Source: Roseobacter weihaiensis (GTDB taxonomy: Bacteria > Pseudomonadota > Alphaproteobacteria > Rhodobacterales > Rhodobacteraceae). From it: DNA of 64,000 nt. Where the stretch lies: positions 62,001 through 126,000 of the forward strand of contig NZ_JACNMO010000011.1 of the NCBI RefSeq assembly GCF_020622345.1, in the 5' to 3' direction. Every line of letters starts with the position of its first letter. Positions within the stretch are counted from its first letter, which is position 1. A program made the translations under genes and the position numbers. This document shows positions 1 through 9,370 of the stretch, one piece after another. The notes below the pieces were generated by a model. The model saw nothing but the letters and a program-made list of their open reading frames with translations, was not told where the DNA came from and did no database searches.

Positions 1-919
1 GCAACCGGATCTTCATCTTTTCAAACGCATGCACCTCAGAGGTCATCGTCGCCCCGACCTTTTCCCATGCCGGGCGGCCTGCGCAAAAGGCGTCTTCGAT
101 GACCCACTGACGATAGTTTTCGTGGGTCACCGGGGCTGCATCCTGAATGCCGAAAGTGCGGGCCAGCGCAATTTCGGACGGGCCCGTCGCCGGCACGATG
201 CAATCCACCATCGCATTGGGAAATGTGCATTCCTGATCGATCCAGGCCGCAAGCTGCGGGTCGGACAGGCGGGCCAGCGACACAATGGTCTGTCGTAATA
301 TGGTGCCATTGCCTTGCAGGTTGTCACAGCTTTGCGCGGTAAACGGTCCGGCACCGGCGGTACGCCGTCGGCGCAACGCTGCAATCATCGCGCCAAAGGC
401 CGTGCGTGGCGTCTCGGGATGCGCGGCGTCATGCGCGATGTCGGGATGCGCGGCATCGAAGCCGCCAGTGGCGGGGTCAAGATAATACCCGCCTTCTGTG
501 ACCGTCAGCGATACAATCCGGATCACAGGGTCGGCCATCTGGGCAATCAGCGCCCCGTTGCCGACCTCTACCGGCAGAAAATCGATCATTGGTCCGCTGA
601 TCTCGACCGATTTTGCAGCCGGGTCCAGCGCGATCAGGGTGGTCAGACAGTCCTGTTCCAGCAGCCGGACACGCTGATCGGCGTCAGCGGCGCGGACCCC
701 GGCACCGATGATCCCCCAATCAAGCGCTTCGCCCTGTTGCATCAGCCGGTGCAGATACCATGCCTGATGCGCGCGATGAAAATTGCCAAGACCAATATGC
801 ACGATGCCGGGTGTGATGGCGCTGCGGTCGTATGTCGGCTGCGCGATGTTGCGGCCTAGACGGCCCAATGCCGCGTTGCTCAGTTTCATAAGCCCGGTCT
901 TTTCTGCCCCATCTGCCAT
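1..919 (-). CDS. mtlK: Mannitol 2-dehydrogenase, N-terminal part (runs off left edge)
   Basis: Polyol NAD-dependent long-chain dehydrogenase that oxidises D-mannitol (and D-arabinitol) to the 2-keto sugar in the cytoplasm. About 306 N-terminal codons are present; the C-terminus lies outside the window. The translation after the ATG at 919 carries the family N-terminal pattern (ITPGIVHIGLGNFHRAHQA) that begins the NAD-binding domain, followed by the YYLDPATGGFD region typical of MtlK/UxaB/UxuB enzymes. The start overlaps the stop of the upstream sorbitol dehydrogenase gene by one base (TGATG), so translation is probably coupled. Gene order smoE-F-G-K-S-mtlK is the same as in the Rhodobacter sphaeroides polyol operon, which supports the name. 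No frameshift is seen. Confidence 0.9.
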   Translation of the reverse strand, partial: MADGAEKTGLMKLSNAALGRLGRNIAQPTYDRSAITPGIVHIGLGNFHRAHQAWYLHRLMQQGEALDWGIIGAGVRAADADQRVRLLEQDCLTTLIALDPAAKSVEISGPMIDFLPVEVGNGALIAQMADPVIRIVSLTVTEGGYYLDPATGGFDAAHPDIAHDAAHPETPRTAFGAMIAALRRRRTAGAGPFTAQSCDNLQGNGTILRQTIVSLARLSDPQLAAWIDQECTFPNAMVDCIVPATGPSEIALARTFGIQDAAPVTHENYRQWVIEDAFCAGRPAWEKVGATMTSEVHAFEKMKIRL

Positions 920-1692
920 CAGCTCATCCACTGTCCGCCATCAACGTTGTAGCATTGCGCGACGATGTAATCCGCCGCATCGCTGGCAAGGAAAACGGCC
1001 ATACCGGTGAGATCCGCGGCCGTGCCCATCCGCCCATAGGGCACGGCAGCTGCCACTTCTTTCTTCTTTTGACCGGGGGCTTTGCCTTCATGTTTGGCAA
1101 AGAACGCATCGACCCCATCCCAGTGTTCGCCGTCGACAACACCCGGGGCAATGGCATTCACGTTGATCCCGTGCTCAATCAGGTTCAGACCTGCCGATTG
1201 CGTCAGGCTGATGACCGCCGCCTTGGTCGCACAGTAGACCGCCACCAGGGGCTCGCCCCGGCGACCGGCCTGACTGGCCATATTGATGATACGTCCCCGT
1301 ATGGAGTTTGCGATCATATGCCGGGCAACCGCCTGCATCGTGAACAGCGTGCCGGCAACATTGATGTCAAACACACGGGCATAGTCGGCGCGATCAATCT
1401 CGACCACAGGGGCAGCCGTGAAGAGCGCTGCATTGTTGATAAGGATGTCAATCGGCCCGAAGGCCTGCACCGTTTCCGCAACCGCGCGGTCAATGCTCGC
1501 CTGGTCGGCCACATCCATTTCAACCGCAAGCGCCATTTCACCGATCTCATGCGCCGCATTGCGCGCGCGCGCGATATCAACGTCGGCGATGGCGACACGG
1601 GCCCCTTCGGCTACATAGGCCTGTGCAAAGGCAAGCCCGATCCCGCGCGCAGCCCCCGTGATGAGCGCTGTTTTCCCCTGCAGACGGTTCAT
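919..1692 (-). CDS. smoS: Sorbitol (D-glucitol) dehydrogenase, SDR family
   Basis: Short-chain dehydrogenase of 257 residues that oxidises D-sorbitol to D-fructose (also galactitol or L-iditol) with NAD. Visible motifs are the N-terminal glycine motif TGAARGIG (residues 12-19), the NNA motif after beta-4, and the catalytic YCATK near residue 153, preceded by the conserved Ser in NMASQ. The length matches SmoS/PolS enzymes (about 256 residues). It overlaps the ATPase gene smoK by four bases (ATGA) at its 5' end and mtlK by one base at its 3' end, so it sits inside one tightly coupled operon with the polyol importer. Sequence alone does not separate sorbitol from galactitol preference; context favours sorbitol. 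Confidence 0.92.
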   Translation of the reverse strand: MNRLQGKTALITGAARGIGLAFAQAYVAEGARVAIADVDIARARNAAHEIGEMALAVEMDVADQASIDRAVAETVQAFGPIDILINNAALFTAAPVVEIDRADYARVFDINVAGTLFTMQAVARHMIANSIRGRIINMASQAGRRGEPLVAVYCATKAAVISLTQSAGLNLIEHGINVNAIAPGVVDGEHWDGVDAFFAKHEGKAPGQKKKEVAAAVPYGRMGTAADLTGMAVFLASDAADYIVAQCYNVDGGQWMS

Positions 1693-2693
1693 GCGATACG
1701 CAACCCGTCCTGGTCAAAGCGGTGGATCACCTCGTCACGGGGCGTGAGATAAATGGTATCGCCGTGATTGAACCCGACCTCGCCGTCCGCCCGCACGGTG
1801 ATCGTCTCCGCAAGACCTGTCTGGTGGATGTGGAAGAAGGTATCGGAGCCCAGATGCTCTGCAACACCGACAACACCGCGCCATCTGCCTTCACTCTCGG
1901 AGACTGTGATGTGCTCGGGCCGCACCCCGATTGTATGCGCGTTGTGCTTGCCGGCTTCTTCTCCCGACACGAAGTTCATTTTCGGGGACCCGATAAAACC
2001 TGCCACAAAGAGGTTGCGCGGCGCGCGGTAGAGCTCGAGCGGAGAGCCAACCTGTTCGATATGTCCGGCCCGCAGCACCACGATCTTGTCGGCCATCGTC
2101 ATCGCCTCGACCTGATCGTGGGTTACGTAGATCATCGTCGTCTCAAGCCGCTTGTGCAGTTCGGAGATTTCAAGCCGCATGCCCACGCGCAGCGCGGCAT
2201 CGAGGTTCGACAGCGGCTCGTCAAAGAGAAACGCCGAAGGTTCGCGCACGATGGCCCGCCCGATGGCGACGCGCTGACGCTGCCCGCCAGACAGTTGGCC
2301 CGGTTTGCGCTCGATGTAGTCGCTCAGGTTCAGGACACTTGCTGCGCCCTCGACACGACGCTCAATCTCTGCCTGATCCATCTTTGCCATCCGCAGCGGG
2401 AACGCGATATTCTTGCGCACCGACATATGGGGGTAGAGCGCATAGGACTGAAAGACCATCGCCAGCCCTCGTTTTGCCGGAGGCACATTGGTTGCATCGG
2501 TACCATCAATGCGGATTTCACCACTTGTGGTATCCTCCAGCCCCGCAATCAGGCGCAGCAGCGTAGACTTGCCGCACCCGGATGGGCCAACAAAGACGGT
2601 GAACTCTCCGTCATCGATTGTCAGGTCCAACGGCGGGATAACCTGAGTTTCACCGAAGCTTTTGGTTACTTTATCGAGTGTAATGCGTCCCAT
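1689..2693 (-). CDS. smoK: Polyol ABC importer ATP-binding subunit
   Basis: ATPase of a CUT1-type (MalK/UgpC-like) importer, 334 residues. Walker A is GPSGCGKST (about residues 37-45), the Q-loop is FQSYALYPH, the signature is LSGGQRQR, and Walker B is FLFDEP followed by the D-loop SNLDA and the H-loop TH. A C-terminal regulatory OB-like domain follows (about residues 235-334, containing IGVRPEH). It energises the SmoF/SmoG permease pair at the inner membrane. It starts 12 bases after the smoG stop and overlaps smoS by four bases. A MalK-type C-terminal domain raises the possibility of inducer exclusion or maltose-like regulation, but nothing in the sequence proves it. Confidence 0.93.
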   Translation of the reverse strand: MGRITLDKVTKSFGETQVIPPLDLTIDDGEFTVFVGPSGCGKSTLLRLIAGLEDTTSGEIRIDGTDATNVPPAKRGLAMVFQSYALYPHMSVRKNIAFPLRMAKMDQAEIERRVEGAASVLNLSDYIERKPGQLSGGQRQRVAIGRAIVREPSAFLFDEPLSNLDAALRVGMRLEISELHKRLETTMIYVTHDQVEAMTMADKIVVLRAGHIEQVGSPLELYRAPRNLFVAGFIGSPKMNFVSGEEAGKHNAHTIGVRPEHITVSESEGRWRGVVGVAEHLGSDTFFHIHQTGLAETITVRADGEVGFNHGDTIYLTPRDEVIHRFDQDGLRIA

Positions 2694-2704
2694 GTTCTTG
2701 GTCC

Positions 2705-3535
2705 TTATTTTACCGCGCCAAAGGTCAGGCCACGGACAAGTTGTTTCTGGCTGAACCAGCCAAGGATCAGGATCGGCGCGATTGCCATCGTTGAGGCTGC
2801 GCTGAGTTTCGCGAAAAAGAGGCCTTCGGGACTGGAATAGCTGGCAATGAAGGCTGTCAGAGGTGCGGCATTCACCGCTGTCAGGTTGAGCGTCCAGAAG
2901 GCTTCGTTCCAGGCCAGGATGAAGTTGAGCAGGATTGTCGAGGCGATGCCGGGGATCGCCATCGGTGTGAGCACATAGAGGATTTCCTCTTTGAGGCTGG
3001 CCCCGTCCATACGCGCCGCCTCAAGGATTTCACCGGGAATTTCCTTGAAGTAGGTGTAGAGCATCCAGACGATGATCGGCAGATTGATGAGCATCAGCAC
3101 GACGACCAGACCAAAGCGGTTGTCGAGCAGCCCGAACTGAATGAAGATCAGGTAGATCGGGTAGAGGACCCCAACCGCCGGCAACATCTTGGTGGACAGC
3201 ATCCACAGCAGGATGTCCTTGGTCCGCCGGGAGGGCACAAAGGCCATCGACCAGGCGGCGGGGATGGCGATGATGATCCCCAGAATTGTCGAGCCCCCCG
3301 CAATGATCACCGAATTCCACAAAAAGCGCATATAGTTGGAACGCTCCTGGACCACGGCATAGTTCTCCAGCGTCCAGTCGAAGAACAGGAAGACGGGCGG
3401 GTCGCTGATCGCCTGCGCTTCGGTCTTGAAGCTGGTCAGGATCGTCCACAGGATCGGGAAGAAGATCAGCAGCCCGATGGTCCAGGCCACCAGCGTATTG
3501 AGCGCTTTGCGTCGAGATGTAACTGAACGTGCCAT
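2705..3535 (-). CDS. smoG: Polyol ABC importer permease (MalG-like)
   Basis: Inner-membrane permease of 276 residues with about six hydrophobic segments and the EAA loop ([25 protein letters not shown], about residues 170-195) that docks on the ATPase. The second-subunit type is shown by its position after smoF and by its MalG-like C-terminus ending in [11 protein letters not shown]. The start ATG at 3535 follows a GGAGGAGA Shine-Dalgarno, 12 bases after the smoF stop. It works as a heterodimer with SmoF to move sorbitol and mannitol delivered by SmoE. No irregularities. Confidence 0.93.
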   Translation of the reverse strand: MARSVTSRRKALNTLVAWTIGLLIFFPILWTILTSFKTEAQAISDPPVFLFFDWTLENYAVVQERSNYMRFLWNSVIIAGGSTILGIIIAIPAAWSMAFVPSRRTKDILLWMLSTKMLPAVGVLYPIYLIFIQFGLLDNRFGLVVVLMLINLPIIVWMLYTYFKEIPGEILEAARMDGASLKEEILYVLTPMAIPGIASTILLNFILAWNEAFWTLNLTAVNAAPLTAFIASYSSPEGLFFAKLSAASTMAIAPILILGWFSQKQLVRGLTFGAVK

Positions 3536-3547
3536 GATCTCTCCTCC

Positions 3548-4414
3548 TCAGTTGTCCAGGTTCTTGCCGACGATGCGCATCAGGAAAATGGCAACGATGT
3601 TGGCGAGAATAATGGCGTAAACCCCACCGGCAGACCCAAGCCCGACATTCTGGCTTTCAAGCACACGCTGGTAGATCAGGTAGGTCAGTGTCCGGGAGCC
3701 GAAGGACCCTTGTGTGGTCACAAAGATCTCTGCAAAGATCGACAGAAGGAAAATCGTCTGGATCAGGACGACCACCGTGATCGCCCGCGACAGGTGTGGC
3801 AGGATGATGAACCAGAACCGCTTGACCTTCGGGGCACCGTCCATCTCTGCGGCTTCGAGCTGTTCGCTGTCGAGGGACTGCACCGCGGTCAGCAGGATCA
3901 GTGTTGCAAAGGGCAACCACTGCCAGCTGACAATCAGAATGATCGATTCCAGAGAGGCCTGACTGAGCCATTGCACAGGTTCCGCCCCAAAAAACTTCCA
4001 TAAATGGGCAAAAAGACCGTTCACCGGATCCATGAACATGTTTTTCCAAACCAGCGCGGAGACGGTTGGCATCACAAAGAACGGCGCAATCACAAGAATG
4101 CGTACGATACCCTGCCCCCACATCGGCTGGTCAAGCAGCAGCGCCAGCAGTACCCCCAGAACGATAGTGATGAGCAAAACACCCCCGACGATCGTGAGCG
4201 TGGCAACCACAGAAGGCCAGAACGCGCTCGAGCTGACGAACCTGACGTAGTTGTCAAAGCCAACCCACCCAAGATCGCCACCGCGCAGGGGCAGGTACTG
4301 TTTGAACGAAAAGAGCAGCGTCATGGTCAGGGGGACAAGCATCCACCCCAGGAGCAGGATAACGGCAGGTGCCATCATCAGTCTGGCGGCGGATCGGGAA
4401 TGCTGGGTAGCCAT
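3548..4414 (-). CDS. smoF: Polyol ABC importer permease (MalF-like)
   Basis: Inner-membrane permease of 288 residues from the chosen ATG at 4414. An in-frame GTG three codons upstream (4423) would leave no room for a ribosome site, whereas AAAAGG lies eight bases before 4414. About six membrane segments are visible, with the EAA loop ESEQLEAAEMDGAPKVKRF near residue 190. It pairs with SmoG. Between smoE and smoF lies a stem-loop of nine base pairs (4485-4517) followed on the minus strand by TTTTT. This is the usual arrangement that lowers expression of permeases relative to the binding protein. Confidence 0.92.
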   Translation of the reverse strand: MATQHSRSAARLMMAPAVILLLGWMLVPLTMTLLFSFKQYLPLRGGDLGWVGFDNYVRFVSSSAFWPSVVATLTIVGGVLLITIVLGVLLALLLDQPMWGQGIVRILVIAPFFVMPTVSALVWKNMFMDPVNGLFAHLWKFFGAEPVQWLSQASLESIILIVSWQWLPFATLILLTAVQSLDSEQLEAAEMDGAPKVKRFWFIILPHLSRAITVVVLIQTIFLLSIFAEIFVTTQGSFGSRTLTYLIYQRVLESQNVGLGSAGGVYAIILANIVAIFLMRIVGKNLDN

Positions 4415-4484
4415 TGGATGCACCTTTTCCGTTAACGGCAGCGCCGTTTCTGGTTTCAGATTGTTTAAAAAGTATACCAGATAC

Positions 4485-4517
4485 CGAGAGGCGACGGCTT
4501 GTATCTGCCGCCTCTCG
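4485..4517 (-). terminator. Intercistronic stem-loop after smoE
   Basis: Perfect nine-base-pair inverted repeat CGAGAGGCG / CGCCTCTCG with a 15-base loop, in the gap between the binding-protein gene smoE (ends 4532) and smoF. On the minus strand a T5 run follows about 11 bases later. It probably stabilises the smoE message and attenuates read-through into the permease genes. Whether it is a true terminator is uncertain. Confidence 0.55.
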
Positions 4518-4531
4518 ACAGGGAGGCTCGC

Positions 4532-5833
4532 CTAGTAGCCCGCAGCTTCCATCGCGTCCAAGGTGATTGCTTGCGCTTTCGCAAGAGCCTCTTCCGCAGT
4601 TTGCTGGCCCGCCAGGGCGGCAGAGAATTCCTGCCCGACTTCGGTCGCAAAACCTGCAAACTCAGGGATCGCAACAAACTGAACGCCGACATACGGCACC
4701 GGATCCACCGTCGGGTTCAAAGGGTCGGCAGACTGGATGGACTTGAGCGTCATTTCCGCAAAAGGCACTTCCTGGTAGTTGGGGTTCTCGTAGAGCGAAA
4801 CGCGTGCCCCCGGAGGCACGTTTGCCCAGCCTTCTTTTTCGGCAACCAGTTCGATGTATTCCTTCGAAGTCGCCCACTGGATGAACTCTTTGGCTGCTGC
4901 CTCATTCTGGGTTCCCGCCGGAATCGCAAGGGCCCATGCCCACAACCAGTTTCCGCGTTTTCCAAGACCTGTGTCAGGCGCAAGGGCAAAGCCCACCTTG
5001 TCCGCAACGGTAGAATCGTTGGGGTTGGTCACAAAGGACGCCGCAACGGTCGCATCGATCCACATGCCGCACTTGCCTTGCTGAAAGAGCGAGAGGTTCT
5101 CGTTAAAGCCATTTGTCGACGCGCCGGGAGGGCCTGCATCGTTCAACAGATCGATGTAGAAATTCAGCGTGTCGGCCCAGGGCTGTGTATCAAACTGAGG
5201 GGTCCAGTTTTCGTCGAACCAGCGGGCCCCGAATGAGTTCGCGGTGGCGGTAATAAAGGCCGCGTTTTCGCCCCAGCCCGCTTTGCCGCGCAGGCAGATA
5301 CCGTAGATCTCGTTGTCCTTGTCGGTCATTGCGCGGGCCGCTTCGGCGATGAACTCCCACGTGGGCGCTTCCGGCATTTCCAGTCCAGCCGCTTCCATCA
5401 GGTCGGTTCGGTACATCACCATCGAGCTTTCGCCGTAGAATGGTGCCGCATAAAGCGTGCCGTCGTGTGACAGCCCCCCGCGCATCGCCGGCAGGATATC
5501 GTCCACGTCATATTCCGCCGGCAAATCATCGAGCGATACCAACCAGCCATTCGCCGCCCAGATAGGTGTTTCATACATCCCTATGGTCATGATGTCGAAA
5601 GCCCCACCACTCGTTGAGATGTCCGTTGTCACACGCTGGCGCAGGACGTTCTCTTCCAGAGTGACCCACTCGACTTCATGGCCGGTCTTGGCCGTGAAAT
5701 CATCCGTCAGCCCCTGCATCCGGATCATGTCACCGTTGTTGACTGTTGCAATTGTAATGGTATCGGCAAATGCGCCACATGTGGTGATCAAACACACCGC
5801 TGTGGCCGCACGAAGTGCGCTCCTAATAGACAT
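4532..5833 (-). CDS. smoE: Sorbitol/mannitol-binding periplasmic protein
   Basis: Solute-binding protein of a CUT1 ABC importer (SBP_bac_1 type), 433 residues. It has a Sec signal peptide (MSIRSALRAATAVCLITTCGAFA, cut near AFA-DT) and the family pattern TIATVNNGDMIRMQ at the mature N-terminus. It captures sorbitol or mannitol in the periplasm and hands it to SmoF/SmoG. It has a strong Shine-Dalgarno (AAGGGAGG, seven bases before the ATG). It is the first structural gene of the operon. A LacI-type operator lies 70-93 bases upstream, so this is the regulated promoter region. Confidence 0.93.
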   Translation of the reverse strand: MSIRSALRAATAVCLITTCGAFADTITIATVNNGDMIRMQGLTDDFTAKTGHEVEWVTLEENVLRQRVTTDISTSGGAFDIMTIGMYETPIWAANGWLVSLDDLPAEYDVDDILPAMRGGLSHDGTLYAAPFYGESSMVMYRTDLMEAAGLEMPEAPTWEFIAEAARAMTDKDNEIYGICLRGKAGWGENAAFITATANSFGARWFDENWTPQFDTQPWADTLNFYIDLLNDAGPPGASTNGFNENLSLFQQGKCGMWIDATVAASFVTNPNDSTVADKVGFALAPDTGLGKRGNWLWAWALAIPAGTQNEAAAKEFIQWATSKEYIELVAEKEGWANVPPGARVSLYENPNYQEVPFAEMTLKSIQSADPLNPTVDPVPYVGVQFVAIPEFAGFATEVGQEFSAALAGQQTAEEALAKAQAITLDAMEAAGY

Positions 5834-5902
5834 CCGAATCCTCCCTTAAGCTGGATGTTATAAAGGTAAACGCTAGGCTAAAACTGTTATCGGCGTCAAT
5901 AA

Positions 5903-5926
5903 ATAAATTTACGCGCGCAAATTTAT
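5903..5926. promoter_or_regulatory. LacI-type operator between regulator and smoE
   Basis: A 24-base inverted repeat with arms ATAAATTTA / CAAATTTAT around a CGCG-rich centre; 22 of 24 positions are symmetric and the dyad axis falls on a CG step, as in known LacI-family operators. It covers the last codon and stop codon (5923-5925) of the LacI-family gene and lies upstream of smoE. It is the likely site where that regulator controls smoEFGKS-mtlK. Inference from position and symmetry only. Confidence 0.75.
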
Positions 5927-6954
5927 GCACTGTCCCGCATGATGAGTTTCCCTTCAAACAGCACGGTTTCATGCGTGGTGGTTTCGGTTCCGGACTCAAC
6001 CGCATCAAAGAGCGTTCGCACCGCGCGGCGCGACACCGCATCATAATCCTGCGCGATGGTGGTCAGGGGCGGGCAGGTGAACCGCGAGAACGGGTGATCG
6101 TCCAACCCCGCCACCCGAAGCACGCAGCCTTCTGCGCGCCCCACACGCACCTCTTTTTGGTAGCACGCCGCCAGCAGCCCAATGGCAAGACGGTCATTGC
6201 TGCACAGCACTGTCCGGGTGACAAACTGCCCGGTTTCCAGTGCTTTGATGCCCCCTGCCCGCCCGATCTCTTCGAACGCCCAGCCGCGACCTTCCACCTG
6301 CACCATTACAGGCGAATGGCCAAGATGCTCCATCGCGCGCACATAAGCCTGCCTGCGCTTGTTGGCGTTGGGGTTCGCGGGATGTTTCATCTCGAAGAAA
6401 CATGGGGGCTCCCCGGTTCTGCAGAGGTATTCGACAATGAGTTCAGCAAACTGGGGATTATCCGACCCGACAAAGGCCAGGCCGACATCCTGAATATTGC
6501 TGTCGAAAAGTACCGTGGGCACATCGTCGCAGAACACCTCGAGCGCGCGGCGGTCTGTGCCCCGACCAAGCGGCGCAATAAGCGCGCCCGCCGGTTTTAG
6601 CGCGCGCAGGTTGTCGAGGATATCCCGCTCCAGATCGGCGTCCCCGTGCGAGCTGAAGAGCGTGGGACTATAGCCCGCATCAATGCAGCGCTGTTCAATA
6701 TTCCGGGCAATCTCGGCAAAGAACGGATCGGCCAGGTAGGGCACCACGACGCCCACGTTCTTGGTCAGCTTGCGGTTCTGGTTAACCGCATAGATGTTCG
6801 GACGGTAGTCGTACTTCTTCAACGCGGCCTCGATCCGCACGCGCGTGCTGTCGCGCACGCTTTTCGGATCATTGAAGTACTTGGAAACAGTTGGTCGCGA
6901 CAACCCGCTGATCGTCGCAAATTGCTCCATGTTCTTGATTTTGATATCTGTCAT
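5923..6954 (-). CDS. LacI-family regulator of the polyol operon
   Basis: Transcription factor of 343 residues from the ATG at 6954; an upstream in-frame ATG at 7008 would add 18 residues that do not match the family. The N-terminal helix-turn-helix reads MEQFATISGLSRPTVSKYFNDP with the LacI hinge NIYAVNQNRK, then a periplasmic-binding-like sugar domain (VGVVVPYLADPFFAEI onward). It is transcribed in the same direction as smoE, 89 bases upstream of it, with an operator at its 3' end. It probably represses the operon until a polyol binds. The HTH has TVSKYF instead of the commoner TVSRAL, so its operator should differ from that of the second LacI regulator in this window. Confidence 0.88.
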   Translation of the reverse strand: MTDIKIKNMEQFATISGLSRPTVSKYFNDPKSVRDSTRVRIEAALKKYDYRPNIYAVNQNRKLTKNVGVVVPYLADPFFAEIARNIEQRCIDAGYSPTLFSSHGDADLERDILDNLRALKPAGALIAPLGRGTDRRALEVFCDDVPTVLFDSNIQDVGLAFVGSDNPQFAELIVEYLCRTGEPPCFFEMKHPANPNANKRRQAYVRAMEHLGHSPVMVQVEGRGWAFEEIGRAGGIKALETGQFVTRTVLCSNDRLAIGLLAACYQKEVRVGRAEGCVLRVAGLDDHPFSRFTCPPLTTIAQDYDAVSRRAVRTLFDAVESGTETTTHETVLFEGKLIMRDSA

Positions 6955-7168
6955 AGGCCTGCTTCTAATCTCTGTCGCGCACGCAAAGGAGCGCAGCGAT
7001 TGCACCATAAACTTTACGATACCTCATGAAAGTTGTCGCGCGGAAGCTTTTTGTAAATCTTTCTACATCTTTGTGGGAAGAAAGGAATGCTAAAACCTGC
7101 CGAACCGGTCACTTCCAGAAAGCTGGCAGGCCTCAGAGCCCCCGCCACCAACACCGTCCAAGCCACTT

Positions 7169-8014
7169 TCAACAGGCACCATCACGACGCTCAACCGCTA
7201 TCCCCAGCATGGCTGCAATGATCGCCTCTGGGGCGTCTTCCTGAACCAGATGCCCCGCCTCTGGAACGCGAACAAGAGGACGGTCAGAGAGAAGCTTGGC
7301 CAGCCTTTCACCTGTCTCAATTGGAATCCAGCGATCTTGCATACCCCAGAGTACCTGAACAGGACAGTCCAACCTGCTGTACTTCTCTTCGATCTCATCG
7401 GTGTAGCACTGGTCCATCTGCGCAATCTGGCGGTAGAAGGCAGGCTGCCCAACGGGGCCTTGCCATGGCTGCATGTAAACATGAAGCGCGTCATCGGTCA
7501 GCGCCACATGGGCGGCCGTCTGGAGATACGCCTTTAGCAGAGCGTCGTGCATATATGCGGGCATGCCCGCGAATGCGGCTTCATGCTGGCGCACATGTTG
7601 CACAAAGGGCGAGCCCCACGGCGCAAGGGAAACGGCATCGAATAGCGTCAGGGATCGATAGCGCAGCCCGTCCAGAAAGTAGCTGCGCAGAACCGTCGCG
7701 CCCCCAAAATCATGCGCCAGCACGTCGGGCCTTTCTAGATCCCAATGCGCGAGAATGGATGAAAATACGGTGTTCTGAATGCCGAGGGAAACATTCTGAT
7801 CGTTCGCCATCTCGGATTGGCCATAACCAATCAGGTCAAAGTAATAGACTGTCCAAAACCTGGAAAGGCACGGTGCAATGCGGCGCCAGACCTGCGCCGA
7901 AAAGGGCGTGCCGTGCACCAGGACCAGTGGCGGACCGTCGCCCGCGTGCCCCCACCTTACTGCGCCAAAATCCGAATTGAATGTGTTTGGGAGGTTCAGC
8001 ATGAGCATCTTCAT
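7169..8014 (-). CDS. Alpha/beta hydrolase with Asp nucleophile (dehalogenase/epoxide hydrolase-like)
   Basis: Cytoplasmic alpha/beta hydrolase of up to 281 residues. The oxyanion motif is VHGTPFS, the nucleophile elbow is AHDFGG (Asp in place of Ser, as in haloalkane/haloacetate dehalogenases and epoxide hydrolases), the acid is Asp in MQDRW, and the base is His in EAGHLVQ. Starts at 8014, 8008 and 8002 are all in frame. The one at 8014 lies inside the operator shared with arsR, so a downstream start may be used. Divergent from and probably controlled by the ArsR regulator next to it. The substrate is unknown. Confidence 0.8.
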   Translation of the reverse strand: MKMLMLNLPNTFNSDFGAVRWGHAGDGPPLVLVHGTPFSAQVWRRIAPCLSRFWTVYYFDLIGYGQSEMANDQNVSLGIQNTVFSSILAHWDLERPDVLAHDFGGATVLRSYFLDGLRYRSLTLFDAVSLAPWGSPFVQHVRQHEAAFAGMPAYMHDALLKAYLQTAAHVALTDDALHVYMQPWQGPVGQPAFYRQIAQMDQCYTDEIEEKYSRLDCPVQVLWGMQDRWIPIETGERLAKLLSDRPLVRVPEAGHLVQEDAPEAIIAAMLGIAVERRDGAC

Positions 8015-8041
8015 ATTTACATTTAGCTAAATTACTATATG
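8012..8041. promoter_or_regulatory. Divergent ArsR-type operator
   Basis: Perfect 12-base palindrome ATTTAGCTAAAT at 8021-8032, flanked at the same distance by outer arms CATAT and ATATG (8012-8016, 8037-8041); 22 of 30 positions are symmetric. It fills the whole gap between the hydrolase (minus) and the ArsR gene (plus). This is the expected site for ArsR autorepression and joint control of the hydrolase. Confidence 0.65.
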
Positions 8042-8365
8042 TCTGGCCAGATGAATAGGTCAATACAAATCACTGCCGCCGCAAGCGAGACAAGGCTGCA
8101 GATTCTACGCATGCTGAAACACCCCAAAAAGCAATTTGGCACCCAGGTCTCGGCGGACCCGGTGGAGTTTGGGGTCTGCATGACGCTCATTGCCGAGGCT
8201 CTGGGCCTGAGCCAGCCAACCGTCAGTCGGCATCTCGACATCTTAAAACGCGCCCGGTTCATCACAGTCAAAAAGCATCAGAAATGGTCTTACTGCAGGC
8301 GGGATGAGGCCGCGATCGAGGATTACCTGTCATGGCTTCAAGACGACATGGGGCATCGAAAATAG
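8039..8365 (+). CDS. ArsR-family transcriptional regulator
   Basis: Small winged helix-turn-helix protein of 108 residues (or 104 from the second ATG at 8051). The recognition segment IAEALGLSQPTVSRHLDILKRARFI and the wing TVKKHQKWSYCRRDE are typical of ArsR. No CxC metal motif is seen (there is one Cys near residue 46 and one in the wing), so it is more likely to sense an organic ligand than arsenite. It is divergent from the hydrolase at 7169-8014, with a palindrome between the two starts. Confidence 0.85.
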   Translation: MSGQMNRSIQITAAASETRLQILRMLKHPKKQFGTQVSADPVEFGVCMTLIAEALGLSQPTVSRHLDILKRARFITVKKHQKWSYCRRDEAAIEDYLSWLQDDMGHRK

Positions 8366-8547
8366 CTGGGGTATGCACGGGGTACCGGTATGACGATCCT
8401 TGTCGCGCAGAAAAACGACCCGCAGATATCCCCTTTGGCAGGAGGTAGGAGGCACTCTCAATACCGGGGTCATCGCACTTTTTCCGAATGCCTGAGCCGT
8501 TTTGTTGCTATTGCCGCCGCGCGACGGCCAATGTTAGGCAGCCTGCC

Positions 8548-9215
8548 ATGGAGAAAGCGCTCAAATCCCCCGAAAATACGCGGTCCCGTGACCCACAGCG
8601 GACGAAAAATCAGATCATGCAGGCCGCCGTGGAAACATTCGCGGCCCACGGATATCACGGTGCCAAGATCGGAGACATCGCTGGGGCGGCAGAGTGTAAC
8701 GCGCGCCTGATCTACCACTACTACGGCAACAAGGAGAAGCTCTACCTCGCCGCTTTAGAGCACATCTACGCCAAAATCCGCGAGCAGGAGCAGCAGCTCA
8801 AACTCGACCAGCGCGATCCCCTGGCGGCCATCCAGACGCTGGTTGAATTCACCTTTGACTTTTTCGACAGCAATACGACCTTTGTCAAAATAACCCGGAA
8901 TGAAAACCTTTTGGGGGGCGTTTCATTTCCAAGACGCCCGCAATTCAAGAGATGTCGCGCCCTCTGCTGTCCAAAATCGAAGGGGTGCTGGAGCGCGGCT
9001 ACGCCGAGGGCGCGTTCACCCACCGGGTCGACCCGCTTCAGCTTTACGTGACGATTGTGGCGCTGAGTGCCCACCATCTCAACAGCGGGCACACGCTCTC
9101 GGCGACTTTCGGGCAGAATCTGTCGGACGCGCAATGGCGGTCTGACCGGCGCGCCCACGCGGTCAGCATGATCATACAAGCCCTAGGCGTTAGGGAATCA
9201 GGCAAACCAGCCTGA
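8548..9215 (+). pseudogene. TetR-family (RutR-like) regulator with one frameshift
   Basis: Starts with MEKALKSPENTRSRDPQRTKNQIMQAA; the TetR helix-turn-helix (GYHGAKIGDIAGAAECNARLIYHYYGNKEKLYL) is intact. The reading frame breaks at a six-G run (8913-8918). One more G would join NENLLGG to RFISKTPAIQEMSRPLLSKIEGVLERGY and restore a C-terminal domain of the RutR/YcdC type ending at 9215 (about 222 residues in all). RutR-like proteins sense uracil or related compounds, which fits the amidohydrolase further along. Either a real one-base deletion or a homopolymer sequencing error; the damaged neighbours favour real decay. Confidence 0.8.
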
Positions 9216-9370
9216 GAAAAAACGGCATGCATACCTTCGAATACGCCAATTCGTTAACCGATGGCGTTCATTTCCGCTACTAATTTAGGCAGCGCTTCAC
9301 TAATTAATTTTTCATTTACTTAAAGCAGTTCATGCCGGGAGATGGCTTTTGTCTAGAATATTTCAGGGAT

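Noticed and set aside
955-1752. Plus-strand frame (265 codons)
   Set aside because: Complement of the sorbitol dehydrogenase gene.
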